Shown here: positions 9,578-19,593 of the stretch, in pieces
Numbering within the stretch: position 1 is the first letter of the stretch
How the letters are laid out: the number at the start of each line of letters is the position of its first letter
Origin: an uncultured Phycisphaerales bacterium
Lineage (GTDB): Bacteria; Planctomycetota; Phycisphaerae; Tepidisphaerales; Tepidisphaeraceae
Direction of reading: 5' to 3'
DNA: 64,000 bases
NCBI GenBank assembly: GCA_903871935.1
Contig: CAIQIQ010000084.1
Coordinates: 1-64,000, forward strand
The notes under the pieces: model-generated
Databases searched by the model: none
Seen by the model: the letters and a program-made list of their open reading frames with translations, nothing else
Told to the model about the DNA's origin: nothing
Position numbers and translations under genes: made by a program

Positions 9578-9786
9578 ACATCTCGTACCGCTGATGTGAT
9601 TTCCTCAGGAGTCCGTGCGCGGAAATCATCCGTTCCGTTTTGGCTGCCTGACGCCTCAAATACAGGGATGGCGGGCGTCGCCCGGGGGCGTCGTCCGGGG
9701 GGCGGCTCGGCCGCAAAGTAGTGGATGACAGTCCCATCCAATGCGAATCGGGACAGTTACCAACTTTAACGTGAGGGGAGGCACAC

Positions 9787-10848
9787 ATGCGATCCCGTAC
9801 CTTGGCTCTGGTGGAAGCTCTCGAAAAGCGTATGCACCTGTCTGCAACGCTCAAGGTGGCTGGCACCACACTCTCGATCACTGGTGACAATGGGAACCAG
9901 ATCGTCCAGATCATGGATGACCATCTGCCACCCGATCGCGTCGCAACAGTCGTGCGGATCGATGCCGACGGGAATGGCAGCTTCGACGATCCAGGAGACA
10001 TCTCCGGCCAAACCTTCACGGGTATTGAGCATTTCGCCGTCAAACTCGGCGCTGGCGATGACGAATTGGATTTCCATCTGGACGCCTATTTCTCGGTCAA
10101 GAAGACGCTCAACGCGGACCTGGGCAACGGCAACAACACCTTCAGCTTTGGCTTCGGGCTCTCTCAGTCACTTAGCAGCAGCAAGTTGACCGTCCGCCTG
10201 CGCAGCGGCAATGGCAACGACAAGGCCACCGTGGGACTCAATGATCTCAAGAATAGCTCGGTGCTCGATATCCGCATGCACCTGGGCAGAGGCGACGACA
10301 CCCTCGCGACCAACTTCTTCGGCGATGTGGCCGATGGATCGATGCTGAGGCTCGATGCGGATCTCGGTCAGGGCAATGACACCTTCCACAGCAACGTGGA
10401 TTATGAGAGCTTTGATATCTTCGGTCCAAGCCGGGCGATCCTGGATATCGACGGCGGCAGCGGGAGTGACACATTCGCGATAACGGCCGGGAACCCGGAA
10501 ATGGGTGACACCGCACATACCGATGGCGAGTGGGGCATCAATCTCAAGGGCGGAAGCGGCGACGATACCATCACCGTAGATTTGCCGTCGGCGGATTTCG
10601 CGGGATCGGTATATCTCCATGAGGTTGGAGGAAGTGGCAAGGACACACTCAATGCCACGCTCGTCGCACAGGCGGGCAGCAATCCACGCTTGAACATCGC
10701 GTTATTGGGCGGAACCGGAGATGATGTGCTCATGGCGGACGTCAGCGGCGGCGGCAGTTATGTCCCGCGGAACGCCGTGTTAGTGAATGGAAATGCCGGG
10801 CACGATGCCTCCACTACATTTGGCGACGCTCCGTTCATCGTGAAGTAA
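9787..10848 (+). CDS. surface/secreted GDD-repeat protein with planctomycete LEKRMHLSA motif
   Basis: A 353-residue protein. Residues 8-19 (VEALEKRMHLSA) match the N-terminal export-associated motif of planctomycete giant and surface proteins (generic form LExRxLLSA). The remainder is repetitive and acidic, with GAGDDELDFHLD, GNGNDKATV, GRGDDTLATN, GQGNDTFHSN, GGSGDDTITVD and GGTGDDVLMAD. These resemble RTX/haemolysin-type calcium-binding nonapeptide units but are more widely spaced, suggesting a beta-roll or beta-helix. No enzymatic domain is visible. A GTGAGGGGAGG tract lies ahead of the start. Likely a calcium-binding cell-surface protein. Confidence 0.8.
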   Translation: MRSRTLALVEALEKRMHLSATLKVAGTTLSITGDNGNQIVQIMDDHLPPDRVATVVRIDADGNGSFDDPGDISGQTFTGIEHFAVKLGAGDDELDFHLDAYFSVKKTLNADLGNGNNTFSFGFGLSQSLSSSKLTVRLRSGNGNDKATVGLNDLKNSSVLDIRMHLGRGDDTLATNFFGDVADGSMLRLDADLGQGNDTFHSNVDYESFDIFGPSRAILDIDGGSGSDTFAITAGNPEMGDTAHTDGEWGINLKGGSGDDTITVDLPSADFAGSVYLHEVGGSGKDTLNATLVAQAGSNPRLNIALLGGTGDDVLMADVSGGGSYVPRNAVLVNGNAGHDASTTFGDAPFIVK

Positions 10849-10950
10849 TGCGGCAATACTTGATCGCGCCCAGACCAGTGGTACATTGCCTCCTGCTATT
10901 GGAGGCATGATCTTCGAGCGAGCATAAATGAGTTGATCCCCGGGAGGCAC

Positions 10951-11769
10951 ATGTCGAAATTCAGCTACACCACAATGGCCTCGCCCGACTGGGATGGCAG
11001 GACCGCGATCAAGAAGGCTCGTGAGTATGGGTTTCAAGGCGTCGATCTCCGCATTTCCGATCATCTTGGCGAGCTCAAAGTCACCTCTACAGATGCGGAA
11101 ATAGGGGAACTGAAAACCGTATTCAGGGAAGAGGGAATCACTGCATCCTCCCTGCTTGCCTATAACGAACAGGCCAATGCTGATCCTGCCTCATGGAGCA
11201 AGCTCAAAGAGTCTGTGCTGAAGAATCTGGAGATAGGGACTAAACTCGGAACAAGGCTTGTCAGGATATTCATAGGTAATCCTGATTCAGCACATGATCA
11301 TGATGCCTTCATCAGGCGTTCGGCCGATGTCCTTGCCGAGGTACTCCAGACAGATGCATCTCCTACCTCCCTGATCATCCAGAACCACACCGGCGGAGTC
11401 GGTATTCACGACATCCTGGAGATCATGAATACCGTAAGAAGTCCCCGATTGCACATGGTTCTTTGCCCGGCAAATGCCTCATGTATGCAAGAGCGATTTG
11501 ACGACGTTCTTCCCAAGATCAAAGACAGTCTCCCCCAATTGTATATAGCGGACCTGAAACATGGCGCCCAATTCAAGGACGGGCATGGGACTGCGCTTCC
11601 CGGACAGGGTGACATTGATTTCGGAGCCATCTACGCCGGGCTTGGCGCAGGGCAATTCGGCGGATGGATCTCCTTCAAATGGGAAAAGATCTGGTCTCCG
11701 GAATTACCTGGGCCTGAAATAGCGCTTCCGCATTTCATTCAATACATTAAGAGACTTACACAAGGGTGA
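10951..11769 (+). CDS. sugar phosphate isomerase/epimerase-family (AP-endonuclease-2-like) TIM-barrel protein
   Basis: A 272-residue TIM-barrel protein with AREYGFQGVDLRISDHLGEL, LVRIFIGNP, LIIQNHTGGVGIHDIL, LPQLYIADLKHG and GQGDIDFGAIYAGL, the usual order of metal-binding and barrel segments in the xylose-isomerase-like/AP-endonuclease-2 superfamily. The exact reaction is unknown. The start at 10951 follows GGGAGG. Its base composition looks different: it uses many A/T-ending codons and appears visibly lower in GC than both neighbours, suggesting transfer from another lineage. It converges with the heparinase gene 14 bases away. Confidence 0.8.
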   Translation: MSKFSYTTMASPDWDGRTAIKKAREYGFQGVDLRISDHLGELKVTSTDAEIGELKTVFREEGITASSLLAYNEQANADPASWSKLKESVLKNLEIGTKLGTRLVRIFIGNPDSAHDHDAFIRRSADVLAEVLQTDASPTSLIIQNHTGGVGIHDILEIMNTVRSPRLHMVLCPANASCMQERFDDVLPKIKDSLPQLYIADLKHGAQFKDGHGTALPGQGDIDFGAIYAGLGAGQFGGWISFKWEKIWSPELPGPEIALPHFIQYIKRLTQG

Positions 11770-11783
11770 AGCCTGGTGCGCTT

Positions 11784-13661
11784 TCACACGATGCGCGCGG
11801 CGCCGGCGACAAGGTCGACGCTCAGCGTCTCGCTCCCGTCCGCGCGCTTCAGGCGAACCACCACGGTCTTGCCGTCGCTGCTGATCAGTTCGGGCTCGAT
11901 GTCGGGAGAGGCGCCTTTGTAGAAACTCGCGAGTGCGACAAAGGTCGCCGTCTTTGACTTCGTGGCCGGGCTTATAGAGAGCATCGTGCCTTCCTTCAGT
12001 TCAATAGGCGGCACAAAGGCAAACTTCTGTCGCGTGACCTTTGACGTGAACTGGGCCGGCGCCAGCCACACGATCCGGCCGCGTGCTTCGTTCTTGGCGT
12101 AGTAGAAGCGATTGCCCTCTTGGAGCATCTCGTCTTCAACGTGAAAGAGCCACTCGAACGAGGATGGCTCGGTTGCGCCGAGTTCGTCGATGATCAGCAT
12201 GTCGTGAGGCTTCAGGAACACCACGTGGCGGATGAATCGCTCCAGTCCCGCCTGTGGCAGGTAGATCCCTGACGCATCCGCGCGCATGTAGTCGAAGCGA
12301 CCGTTGGACTCAACGTGGGTAATCGCGCAAGGTTCCGCGGTTAGGGTCTTTCTTCCGTCGAACCACATGCTGTCGCCGCCCAGTTGCCCCTGCCCGTTAA
12401 CCAGGACCGTGTTGTGCTCCGCGGTCAACTTCCACACGCTGTAGCCCGAATCGATCGCCATCCACTCTCCGAACGCGTAGACCTGGAAACTGGCCGCGTC
12501 CGGGTGGGCATGGCCTGTGCCCAAGTCGCGGCCGGGGAATGCCTTCTTTGTGTGCTCCGTATGGTTGGGAGTGCACTTGAATCCGAGCATGGTCGCGTCG
12601 GCATCCCAGCTTGAGCGTGCGAAGACGGTATGCAGTTTGTCGAACCAGCGCAGCGTCGGCAACGCCTTGAACGACTTGCGCTCGATTGAGGGGTTGTACC
12701 ACAGCATGTTCATCCATCCCTCGTTCGCGCCGATCTGGTTTTCCACCAGGTGCATGGCAAAATCCTGGGCGAAGCCATCCTTGTACTCGTCGGCGGACCG
12801 CAGCAGGAGATGGACAGGCCCGGTCCAGATGCGCCGTCGACCGTCGCCGAAGGTCATGAAATGGTCCTGGCTACGCATGACCGGCGTGACCGTGTAGATC
12901 ATTGCGTACGGCGCGTTGCGCAGGTAATCGCAGTCCCAGTGGTCGATGCCAAAGGTGCCGCGCGCAATATCGAAGTACCGCAGGATGTATTCCCAGGCGT
13001 AGACCATGTATGCCTGCCCCTCTTCGCAGTTGCCATCCGCTGAGAGGGCATCCTTGGTCTTGGTGAACGTGAAGTCGGCCTGGCGCATCCACTGCGCGGC
13101 TTCCTCGACCTCTCCCGATAGCGCTGCTGCGGCATAGGACAGCGCGGATGTGGGCACGTGGCACCAGTTCTGCAGAAACATATCGTGCCACCACACGCGC
13201 TGCTCCGATGCCATGGTATAGGTCTGCCGCGCAACGTGGATCATCTTGTCGCGCATGCGTGCCCGTTCGGCCGGCGTAAATGTGTCATGGAGCCAGTCGT
13301 AACAGCAGGCAACGCCGGCCATCGTGTGGCCGGTCACGAGCCCGATGCCATCGTGCCAGCTCTGGGCGCGAAGCATCGGCTGAAGGAAGCGGCGCACCTG
13401 ATCGAGGTACTTCGCCTCGCCGGTGAGCAGCGCCGCCATGGCAAGCTCAACCAACTGGTCACCATAGCCGCGATCGTTGTCACCGTGGCCAATGGTCTCG
13501 GGTAATTCGACCGCTGCGCAGGCGTCGGCGTTCTGGATGAGTGTCGCGTAGAAACCCGCGTGCGTGCCGCCCGCGGCCGCAGCCGCCCTCAGGCGGGGCA
13601 CATCCGCCGCCCTCAGGTGGATACGCGGATGGGTCTTCACGATCGCTTCATAGTCAGCCAT
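11784..13661 (-). CDS. heparinase II/III-family polysaccharide lyase-like protein
   Basis: A 625-residue protein with an N-terminal alpha/alpha-toroid (HPRIHLRAADVPRLRAAAAAG at residues ~10-30, YDWLHDTFTPAERARM, WHDMFLQNWCHVP) and a C-terminal beta-sandwich. The segment GHAHPDAASFQVYAFGEWMAID is the heparinase II/III signature, with His and Tyr likely catalytic. No signal peptide is visible at this start, unlike the related protein at 39342-41588. Family members cleave acidic polysaccharides such as heparin-like glycans or alginate; the substrate is not determined. Confidence 0.85.
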   Translation of the reverse strand: MADYEAIVKTHPRIHLRAADVPRLRAAAAAGGTHAGFYATLIQNADACAAVELPETIGHGDNDRGYGDQLVELAMAALLTGEAKYLDQVRRFLQPMLRAQSWHDGIGLVTGHTMAGVACCYDWLHDTFTPAERARMRDKMIHVARQTYTMASEQRVWWHDMFLQNWCHVPTSALSYAAAALSGEVEEAAQWMRQADFTFTKTKDALSADGNCEEGQAYMVYAWEYILRYFDIARGTFGIDHWDCDYLRNAPYAMIYTVTPVMRSQDHFMTFGDGRRRIWTGPVHLLLRSADEYKDGFAQDFAMHLVENQIGANEGWMNMLWYNPSIERKSFKALPTLRWFDKLHTVFARSSWDADATMLGFKCTPNHTEHTKKAFPGRDLGTGHAHPDAASFQVYAFGEWMAIDSGYSVWKLTAEHNTVLVNGQGQLGGDSMWFDGRKTLTAEPCAITHVESNGRFDYMRADASGIYLPQAGLERFIRHVVFLKPHDMLIIDELGATEPSSFEWLFHVEDEMLQEGNRFYYAKNEARGRIVWLAPAQFTSKVTRQKFAFVPPIELKEGTMLSISPATKSKTATFVALASFYKGASPDIEPELISSDGKTVVVRLKRADGSETLSVDLVAGAARIV

Positions 13662-14863
13662 GGTATGCAGTCTCCGGGTGACAGATTGCTAGGGGAGTCC
13701 CCCGCGCGCCTGTGGGTCGGGCAGCAGCGTACGAAAGGGTACTACTGGCCGCAAGTCGTTGCTCGATCGGCGCCTCTTTCCGCGGAGGATGCGCGGGGAT
13801 CAGTGTCGCTCGGGGGCGAGCGACCCACCTTATGAAACGCGCTCAGGTTCGCGTCGATGTCGATGCTACATGTAGCAGGAGTCGAGTTGGGGGCGTTCGG
13901 GGCGTAAGTACCGTGTTTGGAATGAGTTACGGTAGTGCGCGGCGGCCGGAATGGCCGCGTAATTTCACATGTGTAGCATGGGCGGCAAGGCGCGAAACGG
14001 GAAGTGGCGGCGGTTGCTGGAGTTACAGCAATTTCTGGCGGCTGTTAGGGTGTAGCATGGGTGTAGCAAAGTGTAGCATTGTGTAGCAGAAGTGTAGCAA
14101 AGTGTAGCGGAAGTGTAGCACGGGCAAAGGGCCGAGAGCGGAGGGAGGAAAAGACGCGGCGACACGGACTTCGGCGAGCTCGCTTCGTCTGCCTTCGGCT
14201 CTGAGGCTCAGGCTCGAAGAGAGCTGAGCGTCGAAGACAGTCGAGCCGAGACGCGGGGACGCGGAGAGCCGATGGCGGAAACGAAAACGGGCGGCCTGTC
14301 CCCGCGGAAATAATGTGTGACAATTGGTGACAAAGTGTGACATTGGTCCGCAAGAACGTAATACGTGATACGTCATGCGTTGAAGACCAAGAGGGGCGGT
14401 CGTTGTCCTGCGGAAATAAAGTGGGACATTTGGGGACATTCTGGGACATTGAGCGGAGAATCGGCCGAGCAAACCTGATGCCAGAGTAGATCCAGTTGTC
14501 AGAGAGCGTGCGTGGGGCACGGAGAGAATAGGTCTCTCTATATATAAGGGGTGGCTTGCAAGATTCGATAAGGAGAGATTGAGGTTTGACAAGGGTTTAT
14601 GAACGACGAGAAAAATTCGCATTTTTTTAGGAGCGGCGAGGCATGCGGATTGCTGGCGGCACACCCACTCGGATTGTCACATAGATGGACAGGATAGGCA
14701 GGATGGACGAGAAAGGCGCAGCACGAGAAGCGGATCGGCGTTCAGGGTCGTTTGCTGCGGGGGAGTGGAGTGGTGTGGTACGTTCGCCAGACTTCCCTCT
14801 TGGACTCGACCGGGGCAGCGCACGCTTGCCGGGTGCAGTACTGAGTAAGATAATCGCGGCGTT
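13662..14863. repeat. 1.2-kb gene-free stretch with three sets of short repeats
   Basis: No convincing gene. Three clusters of short direct repeats stand out. GTGTAGCA-type units recur about seven times at 14051-14121. TGTGACA/TGGTGACA units lie at 14313-14345. GGGACATT units occur three times at 14422-14450. The units are spaced irregularly by a few bases, so this is not a CRISPR. Open frames here merely translate the repeats. A TATATATA tract lies near 14540. Confidence 0.75.
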
Positions 14864-16072
14864 ATGGCTCCCTGCCGTGGCGAGACACTCTCTGTTCCTT
14901 CGGACGTTGTGGTGCAGCAGCAAGCGGATGGCGTCCGCTACATCCTGCCGCGGCATCGCATCGGAAAACTGCGTTGGTTGGGGTTAGTGCCGCTGACTGT
15001 CGCGTTGGCGGTCCTCTGTTGGTGGTACGTGTGGGTATGGCTGAATGTATCCGGGCAGAGCGGAGGTCTGCAGGCAATCGGTCTGGGGATGATTGCCATT
15101 GTGTCGCCGCTGATCGTAGTGTTCGTGGCGGTGGGTCTGTTCATGCTCGTCGGCCACAGCGAGATTGCCGTATGCGGCACAACTCTGCACGCCACCGAGG
15201 CCGTCGGCCCGCTGCGCTGGACGCGGCGCCGGCCAATCGCTCGTATCGCTCGATTCACCATCTTTGCCGCAGAGCCTGAAGGGGCGCAGTCTCCCAAGCG
15301 TCCTGATATTTCAGCGCTGATCGCCGAAGGTGTGGGCATCCGCCGCCTGTGGCTCATGGTCGGGTATCCGCGGCAATGGACGGTTCAGATCGGCGAGGAA
15401 CTCTCAGTCCGCTGCTCGGCAAGCCTGCACATTGAATCAGGACGCGTGCCAGCGGAAAGCGGCTCACGGACTCTTGGCGCAGCCCTCCTTGACGCAGCGG
15501 CGTCTGCACATCCGCCGGTCTCTCACAGTGAGGACCTGGTTGATCCACTTCGCCCGCCCAAAGGTAGTGCTGTTACGTTGGAAGGCCGTGCGGATGGACT
15601 TACGTTGAGAGTGCCATGCAGCGGAATTCTGTGCAAGGGTAACCTCCTCTGGCTGGGTGTCGGCGGCGTACTGTTGCTGATGGAGGGAATGACCCTGGCA
15701 TCGATGCTCGCAGGCGTGAGAGTCAGTGGCAATCTGGCTCATCCGCTGCCGATGCTGGTCATAGCGATTGGCGCTGTGGGCATGTTGTTTCGCGCCTGGC
15801 AACTTGGCCGCCGGCAGACAAGTTTTGAAATCCATTCCGGAACACTGACAGTAACCCAGGTGGATCCATTGGCTCGGCGTCAGTGGCAGTGGCAGCGAGC
15901 GCAGCTCCTGGGGATCGGGCGGGTTTGGGAGCACTCCCCCGACGATGACAAGGATAGTGGCGCCATGCTGGAGATCCGTGCTAAAGATGGGCGATCGATA
16001 CGCCTGTTGCGCATGCACGATCCAATCGAGGTGGATTGGCTGGTGCAGGTTCTTCTCCAAGAGTTGCGGTAG
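14864..16072 (+). CDS. membrane protein with two PH-like segments, unknown function
   Basis: A 402-residue protein with three or more membrane segments. Two hydrophobic helices lie near residues 38-60 and 70-95, and a further pair near 255-300. The soluble parts after each membrane pair (CGTTLHATEAVGPLRWTRRRPIARI and EIHSGTLTVTQVDPLARRQWQW) look like each other and like bacterial PH-like domains. It is therefore probably an internally duplicated inner-membrane protein. The start is uncertain. It reads toward the secreted protein 26 bases downstream and may be co-transcribed. Confidence 0.6.
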   Translation: MAPCRGETLSVPSDVVVQQQADGVRYILPRHRIGKLRWLGLVPLTVALAVLCWWYVWVWLNVSGQSGGLQAIGLGMIAIVSPLIVVFVAVGLFMLVGHSEIAVCGTTLHATEAVGPLRWTRRRPIARIARFTIFAAEPEGAQSPKRPDISALIAEGVGIRRLWLMVGYPRQWTVQIGEELSVRCSASLHIESGRVPAESGSRTLGAALLDAAASAHPPVSHSEDLVDPLRPPKGSAVTLEGRADGLTLRVPCSGILCKGNLLWLGVGGVLLLMEGMTLASMLAGVRVSGNLAHPLPMLVIAIGAVGMLFRAWQLGRRQTSFEIHSGTLTVTQVDPLARRQWQWQRAQLLGIGRVWEHSPDDDKDSGAMLEIRAKDGRSIRLLRMHDPIEVDWLVQVLLQELR

Positions 16073-16097
16073 CCCGGGAACAAACGGTGGAGACGAT

Positions 16098-18167
16098 ATG
16101 GTAAGAGTCTTGTCGGTTCTGGTGGTCCTGTGCATGGCAACGACGATCCTGGCCACGGAACGCAAAGCGGCGGCCAGTGGAGACTGGTCGGCCAAGGCAA
16201 CGTGGGTCGATGCGATCCCGGGAGATGGAGATACCCTAAACATCCCCGATGGCATCACGGTGACGGCTTCGGATGCCCGCACCATCGGGTCCTCCGGGGA
16301 GAACGGAAGCCCGGCCATCAATCTGAACAAGACCGGGGCAATCGTGCTCGTGAAAGGGAGCCAACTCAATGTGCGCGGCGATGTGGTCTACACGGGCGGC
16401 CAGACCAACACCGCACCGGCCGTCACCGTGCAAGCGGGCGGGCACTGGCGCTGGGATGCTTCCAAGGCCCCCAAGGCCGCCGAAACGCACTATCGCTTCC
16501 GCCCATCAGCAGATTTCGGCTTTCGGCCGTTCATCCTCGATGGTTCGGCCGATGCACCGGCACTGCTGGATTCGCATGAAGCCGGCGGCGCTGGCGTGTT
16601 CAGCCGCGACGGCAAGAATTTCGCCGGACCGTTTCGAGCGAAGTTCGCCAGGATCTCGCGAATCGGCGATGACAAGACAAGCGGCTGGGACATCTTCTGG
16701 TACAGCGGCGGCGCTCAACACGAGGTGACCTGGGATGTGCAGGACTGCACATTCAGCGACTGCGGAGAGATCACGATCACGGGCGCGATGGATGCCGATG
16801 GGATGTTCCGACACAGCCGCAACGTTCACGAGCGCTCGCGCGGTAAGTCCGTGTTCTACGCCCCGCCCGCCCAGAAGCCGCTGGGTAAGGGTGTACGAGA
16901 GATCGTCAGCAATGTCTTCGATATCAGCGCACTGACGAACGAGAAGGCATTTGCCGATGGCTATACGATCACCGGCAACTATTTCGGGGGAGGTTGTCCG
17001 GTGGTATGGGCGTCAGAGCCATGGGCCAAGTGTGAGCGAAACCTGTTCCGCATCTTCGGGCAATGGACCTGGGTCGCGGGCAGGCGGATGGCCGACTCGT
17101 TCGTGCTCATCGACCGCGACGTGGATAATCCGCACGTCATCTTTGGCGCCAAGCAGTATCCGATCGAACTCGAGGGCCTGATCCTGTCTCACGCGGGAAC
17201 GGCGAACATGGACAGTGGCGAATGGATCTTCTGCTTGCCCGGATGCCATCACTGTATCTTCCTGCCCAACATGTACGGCTATAGCAGCGGCGAGATCACC
17301 GCCAGCGGCGGCGGGTTCTCCGGGGGATACATCTTCGAGCACAACACATGGTTCGGCGGGTATGGCAAGGGCAAGCCGGCCGGGGAAAGCTCGCCTGGGT
17401 TCTCGGCGTTTCAGTATTCCGAATCGGGCAACAACAGCCCCGGCGACCTCAAATCCTTCCGCTCCAACATCATGTGGAACCCGCAATTGCCCGGCCGGCA
17501 ATCCAAGTTCGTCAAGCTGTGCGATGTTCACAGCCTCTACCAGGACCAGAAGGCCGGCGCTCCGGTTCAGGATGTGGGCGATCCCAAGAACATCGACCAC
17601 AATGCAGGCTGGAACTTCGACCAAGACAATGAAGTCGATTTCCCAAACAAAGCCCACTACAACAACTGGGGCAAAGGCTACATCGGCAACTGGTCCAAGA
17701 CGCCCGGCGAGCACGATGTCGATGTCGATCCGCAATTCGTGGATTACCAGCGCGACCTGCCGCTGTATGCAACCAAGGCGTTGAACAAGACGGCGTCGCG
17801 CGGCAACTGGCAGGCCACGCCCGATAAGCCTTACGCCATCGGCGATACGGTCCTGAACAAGACTGGAATCTACTGGGGCCTGCCGATCCTGTACCGCTAC
17901 ATCGGCGCCGGCGAGAATCCCGAACCAGGCGCGGGCACGCGCGAGAAAGGTGATGCCACCGAATGGCGCAAGAGTTGGGAATGGGCCAGTCTCTACTACC
18001 TGCGTGAAGCCATCCGCACGGGCGAGAAGTTCGGCGACGATGATCCGGTGCTGCATCTGGTCAAGTGGGTGCGCGCTGGCTACGCCCCGACAAATCCGAA
18101 GCTCAAAGGTGCCGCACATGATGGTACGGACATCGGCGCTGTGCCATGGCAGGAGAAAGGGAAGTGA
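16098..18167 (+). CDS. secreted beta-helix / G8-like protein
   Basis: A 689-residue protein with a clear signal peptide (MVRVLSVLVVLCMATTILA). After it comes ASGDWSAKATWVDAIPGDGDTLNIPDGITVTA, the typical start of G8-like or parallel beta-helix proteins found on bacterial surfaces. Repeating short strands follow (VTWDVQDCTFSDCGEITITG, TITGNYFGGG, FEHNTWFGG). The end (DGTDIGAVPW) resembles the closing motif of right-handed beta-helix proteins. A polysaccharide-binding or lyase role is possible but not shown. The start at 16098 follows GGTGGAGA; the in-frame extension to 15945 overlaps the previous gene. Confidence 0.75.
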   Translation: MVRVLSVLVVLCMATTILATERKAAASGDWSAKATWVDAIPGDGDTLNIPDGITVTASDARTIGSSGENGSPAINLNKTGAIVLVKGSQLNVRGDVVYTGGQTNTAPAVTVQAGGHWRWDASKAPKAAETHYRFRPSADFGFRPFILDGSADAPALLDSHEAGGAGVFSRDGKNFAGPFRAKFARISRIGDDKTSGWDIFWYSGGAQHEVTWDVQDCTFSDCGEITITGAMDADGMFRHSRNVHERSRGKSVFYAPPAQKPLGKGVREIVSNVFDISALTNEKAFADGYTITGNYFGGGCPVVWASEPWAKCERNLFRIFGQWTWVAGRRMADSFVLIDRDVDNPHVIFGAKQYPIELEGLILSHAGTANMDSGEWIFCLPGCHHCIFLPNMYGYSSGEITASGGGFSGGYIFEHNTWFGGYGKGKPAGESSPGFSAFQYSESGNNSPGDLKSFRSNIMWNPQLPGRQSKFVKLCDVHSLYQDQKAGAPVQDVGDPKNIDHNAGWNFDQDNEVDFPNKAHYNNWGKGYIGNWSKTPGEHDVDVDPQFVDYQRDLPLYATKALNKTASRGNWQATPDKPYAIGDTVLNKTGIYWGLPILYRYIGAGENPEPGAGTREKGDATEWRKSWEWASLYYLREAIRTGEKFGDDDPVLHLVKWVRAGYAPTNPKLKGAAHDGTDIGAVPWQEKGK

Positions 18168-18182
18168 GATGGGAACAGCACA

Positions 18183-18446
18183 CTACCCCGGCCGGGCGGT
18201 GACAATATAGTGTCCCATGTGGCTGCGGGACTGGATCTCGCAGTGGATGCGCATGCCCAGCAACGACTGCTGGCCATGGGCAGGCATGAAACTGGGGCGC
18301 AGGGCGCTGACTTCGTTGTTGACCATCTTCACACGCTCGGTCGCGCGCAGAGCTGTCGCATAGGGACCGCCGCTTCGCTCTACCGATACTTCGAAGGTAT
18401 CATCAGAGACGATCGAAACAATCTTGCCTGTCAGCCAGGTGCTCAT
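18183..18446 (-). CDS. small protein of unknown function (87 aa)
   Basis: An 87-residue soluble protein with a compact beta-strand pattern (WLTGKIVSIVSDDTFEVSVER, MRIHCEIQSRSHMGHYIVTA). Strand alternation and length fit a small beta-barrel, perhaps a PilZ- or OB-like fold, but no family motif is firm. It converges with the beta-helix gene and is divergent from alanine dehydrogenase. Confidence 0.55.
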   Translation of the reverse strand: MSTWLTGKIVSIVSDDTFEVSVERSGGPYATALRATERVKMVNNEVSALRPSFMPAHGQQSLLGMRIHCEIQSRSHMGHYIVTARPG

Positions 18447-18492
18447 AGCCGGGCGAGTCTAGGGCGAGGCAGAACAGAAGGGAAGAGCAGAC

Positions 18493-19587
18493 ATGATGAC
18501 CATCGGCGTTCCGCGTGAGATCAAGACGGATGAGTATCGGGTCGGCTTACTGCCGGTCGGGGCGGAGCTGCTGACGCGGGCCGGGCATCGTGTCCTGGTC
18601 GAACATCAGGCCGGCGTGGCATCGGGTTTCGGAGATGAGGATTACCGACGGGCCGGAGCGACACTGGTGGAGCCGGCAGGCGCGATCTGGGCGGAAGCCG
18701 ACATGATCATTAAGGTCAAAGAGCCGCAGGAGAACGAGTTTGCTCTGTTGCGGCGCGGCCAGGTGATATTCACCTATTTCCATTTTGCCGCGGATCTTGG
18801 GCTTACTCAGGCGTGCCTTGACCGCAAAATCGTCGCTGTGGCCTATGAAACGATCCATGACAGTGCCGGCCGGTTGCCGCTGCTGACACCGATGAGTGAA
18901 ATCGCCGGAAAGATGAGCGTGCAGGAGGGCGCGAAGTACCTCGAACGCCCGATGTCCGGTAGAGGCATCCTGCTGGGCGGAGTTCCCGGCGTGGCGCCCG
19001 CGCATGTGCTGGTACTCGGCGGTGGTATTGTCGGAACGCATGCGGCCAGGGTGGCCGCCGGTCTGGGCGCAAGCGTTGTCATCATGGACATCAACCTCGA
19101 TCGCCTGCGTTACCTTTCGGATGTGATGCCGGCGAACGTGCAGACGGTCTATTCCGACCCGCACTCGGTTCGCGAATACCTTCGTCACGCCGACCTGGTG
19201 GTCGGGGCGGTTCTGATCCCCGGTGCACGAGCGCCGCGTCTGGTCACGCGCAAGGATCTGGTGGACATGAAAAATGGCAGCGTCATCGTCGATGTCGCCA
19301 TCGACCAGGGCGGCTGCACTGAAACCAGCCGGCCGACCACGCATCGCGACCCAACCTACATCGAGGAGGGTGTTGTGCACTACTGCGTGGCGAACATCCC
19401 CGGCGCGGTATCCAGAACCAGCAGCCTGGCGCTGTGCAACGCCACGCTGCCCTATGCCCTGCGCCTGGCCAACATGGGATACCGGGCGGCGGCCGATGCC
19501 GATGCCGGAATCGCGGCGGGCATCAACATGATCGAGGGAAAACTGACCAATAAGGCCGTGGCGCAAGCAACGGGTATCAAAGCATGA
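18493..19587 (+). CDS. ald: alanine dehydrogenase
   Basis: A 364-residue NAD-dependent alanine dehydrogenase that interconverts L-alanine and pyruvate plus ammonia. Typical segments run in order: IGVPREIKTDEYRVGLLP, the substrate lysine in IIKVKEPQ, YFHFAAD with the catalytic His, the Rossmann motif GGGIVGTHAARVAAGLGA, then VDVAIDQGGCTETSRPTTH and NIPGAVSRTSSLALCNATLP. Length and motifs are complete. The start is one of two adjacent ATGs after GGGAAGAGCAGAC. The stop is six bases from the converging gene. Confidence 0.97.
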   Translation: MMTIGVPREIKTDEYRVGLLPVGAELLTRAGHRVLVEHQAGVASGFGDEDYRRAGATLVEPAGAIWAEADMIIKVKEPQENEFALLRRGQVIFTYFHFAADLGLTQACLDRKIVAVAYETIHDSAGRLPLLTPMSEIAGKMSVQEGAKYLERPMSGRGILLGGVPGVAPAHVLVLGGGIVGTHAARVAAGLGASVVIMDINLDRLRYLSDVMPANVQTVYSDPHSVREYLRHADLVVGAVLIPGARAPRLVTRKDLVDMKNGSVIVDVAIDQGGCTETSRPTTHRDPTYIEEGVVHYCVANIPGAVSRTSSLALCNATLPYALRLANMGYRAAADADAGIAAGINMIEGKLTNKAVAQATGIKA

Positions 19588-19593
19588 CCCGCC

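Noticed and set aside
14040..14130. Possible CRISPR array
   Set aside because: The repeat word is only about 8 bases, spacing is irregular (2-6 bases) and there are no spacers of constant length or cas genes.
17013..18119. Minus-strand frame (368 aa) opposite the beta-helix gene
   Set aside because: Low-complexity Val/Ala/Arg-rich translation typical of antisense frames in GC-rich DNA; the forward frame has a signal peptide.
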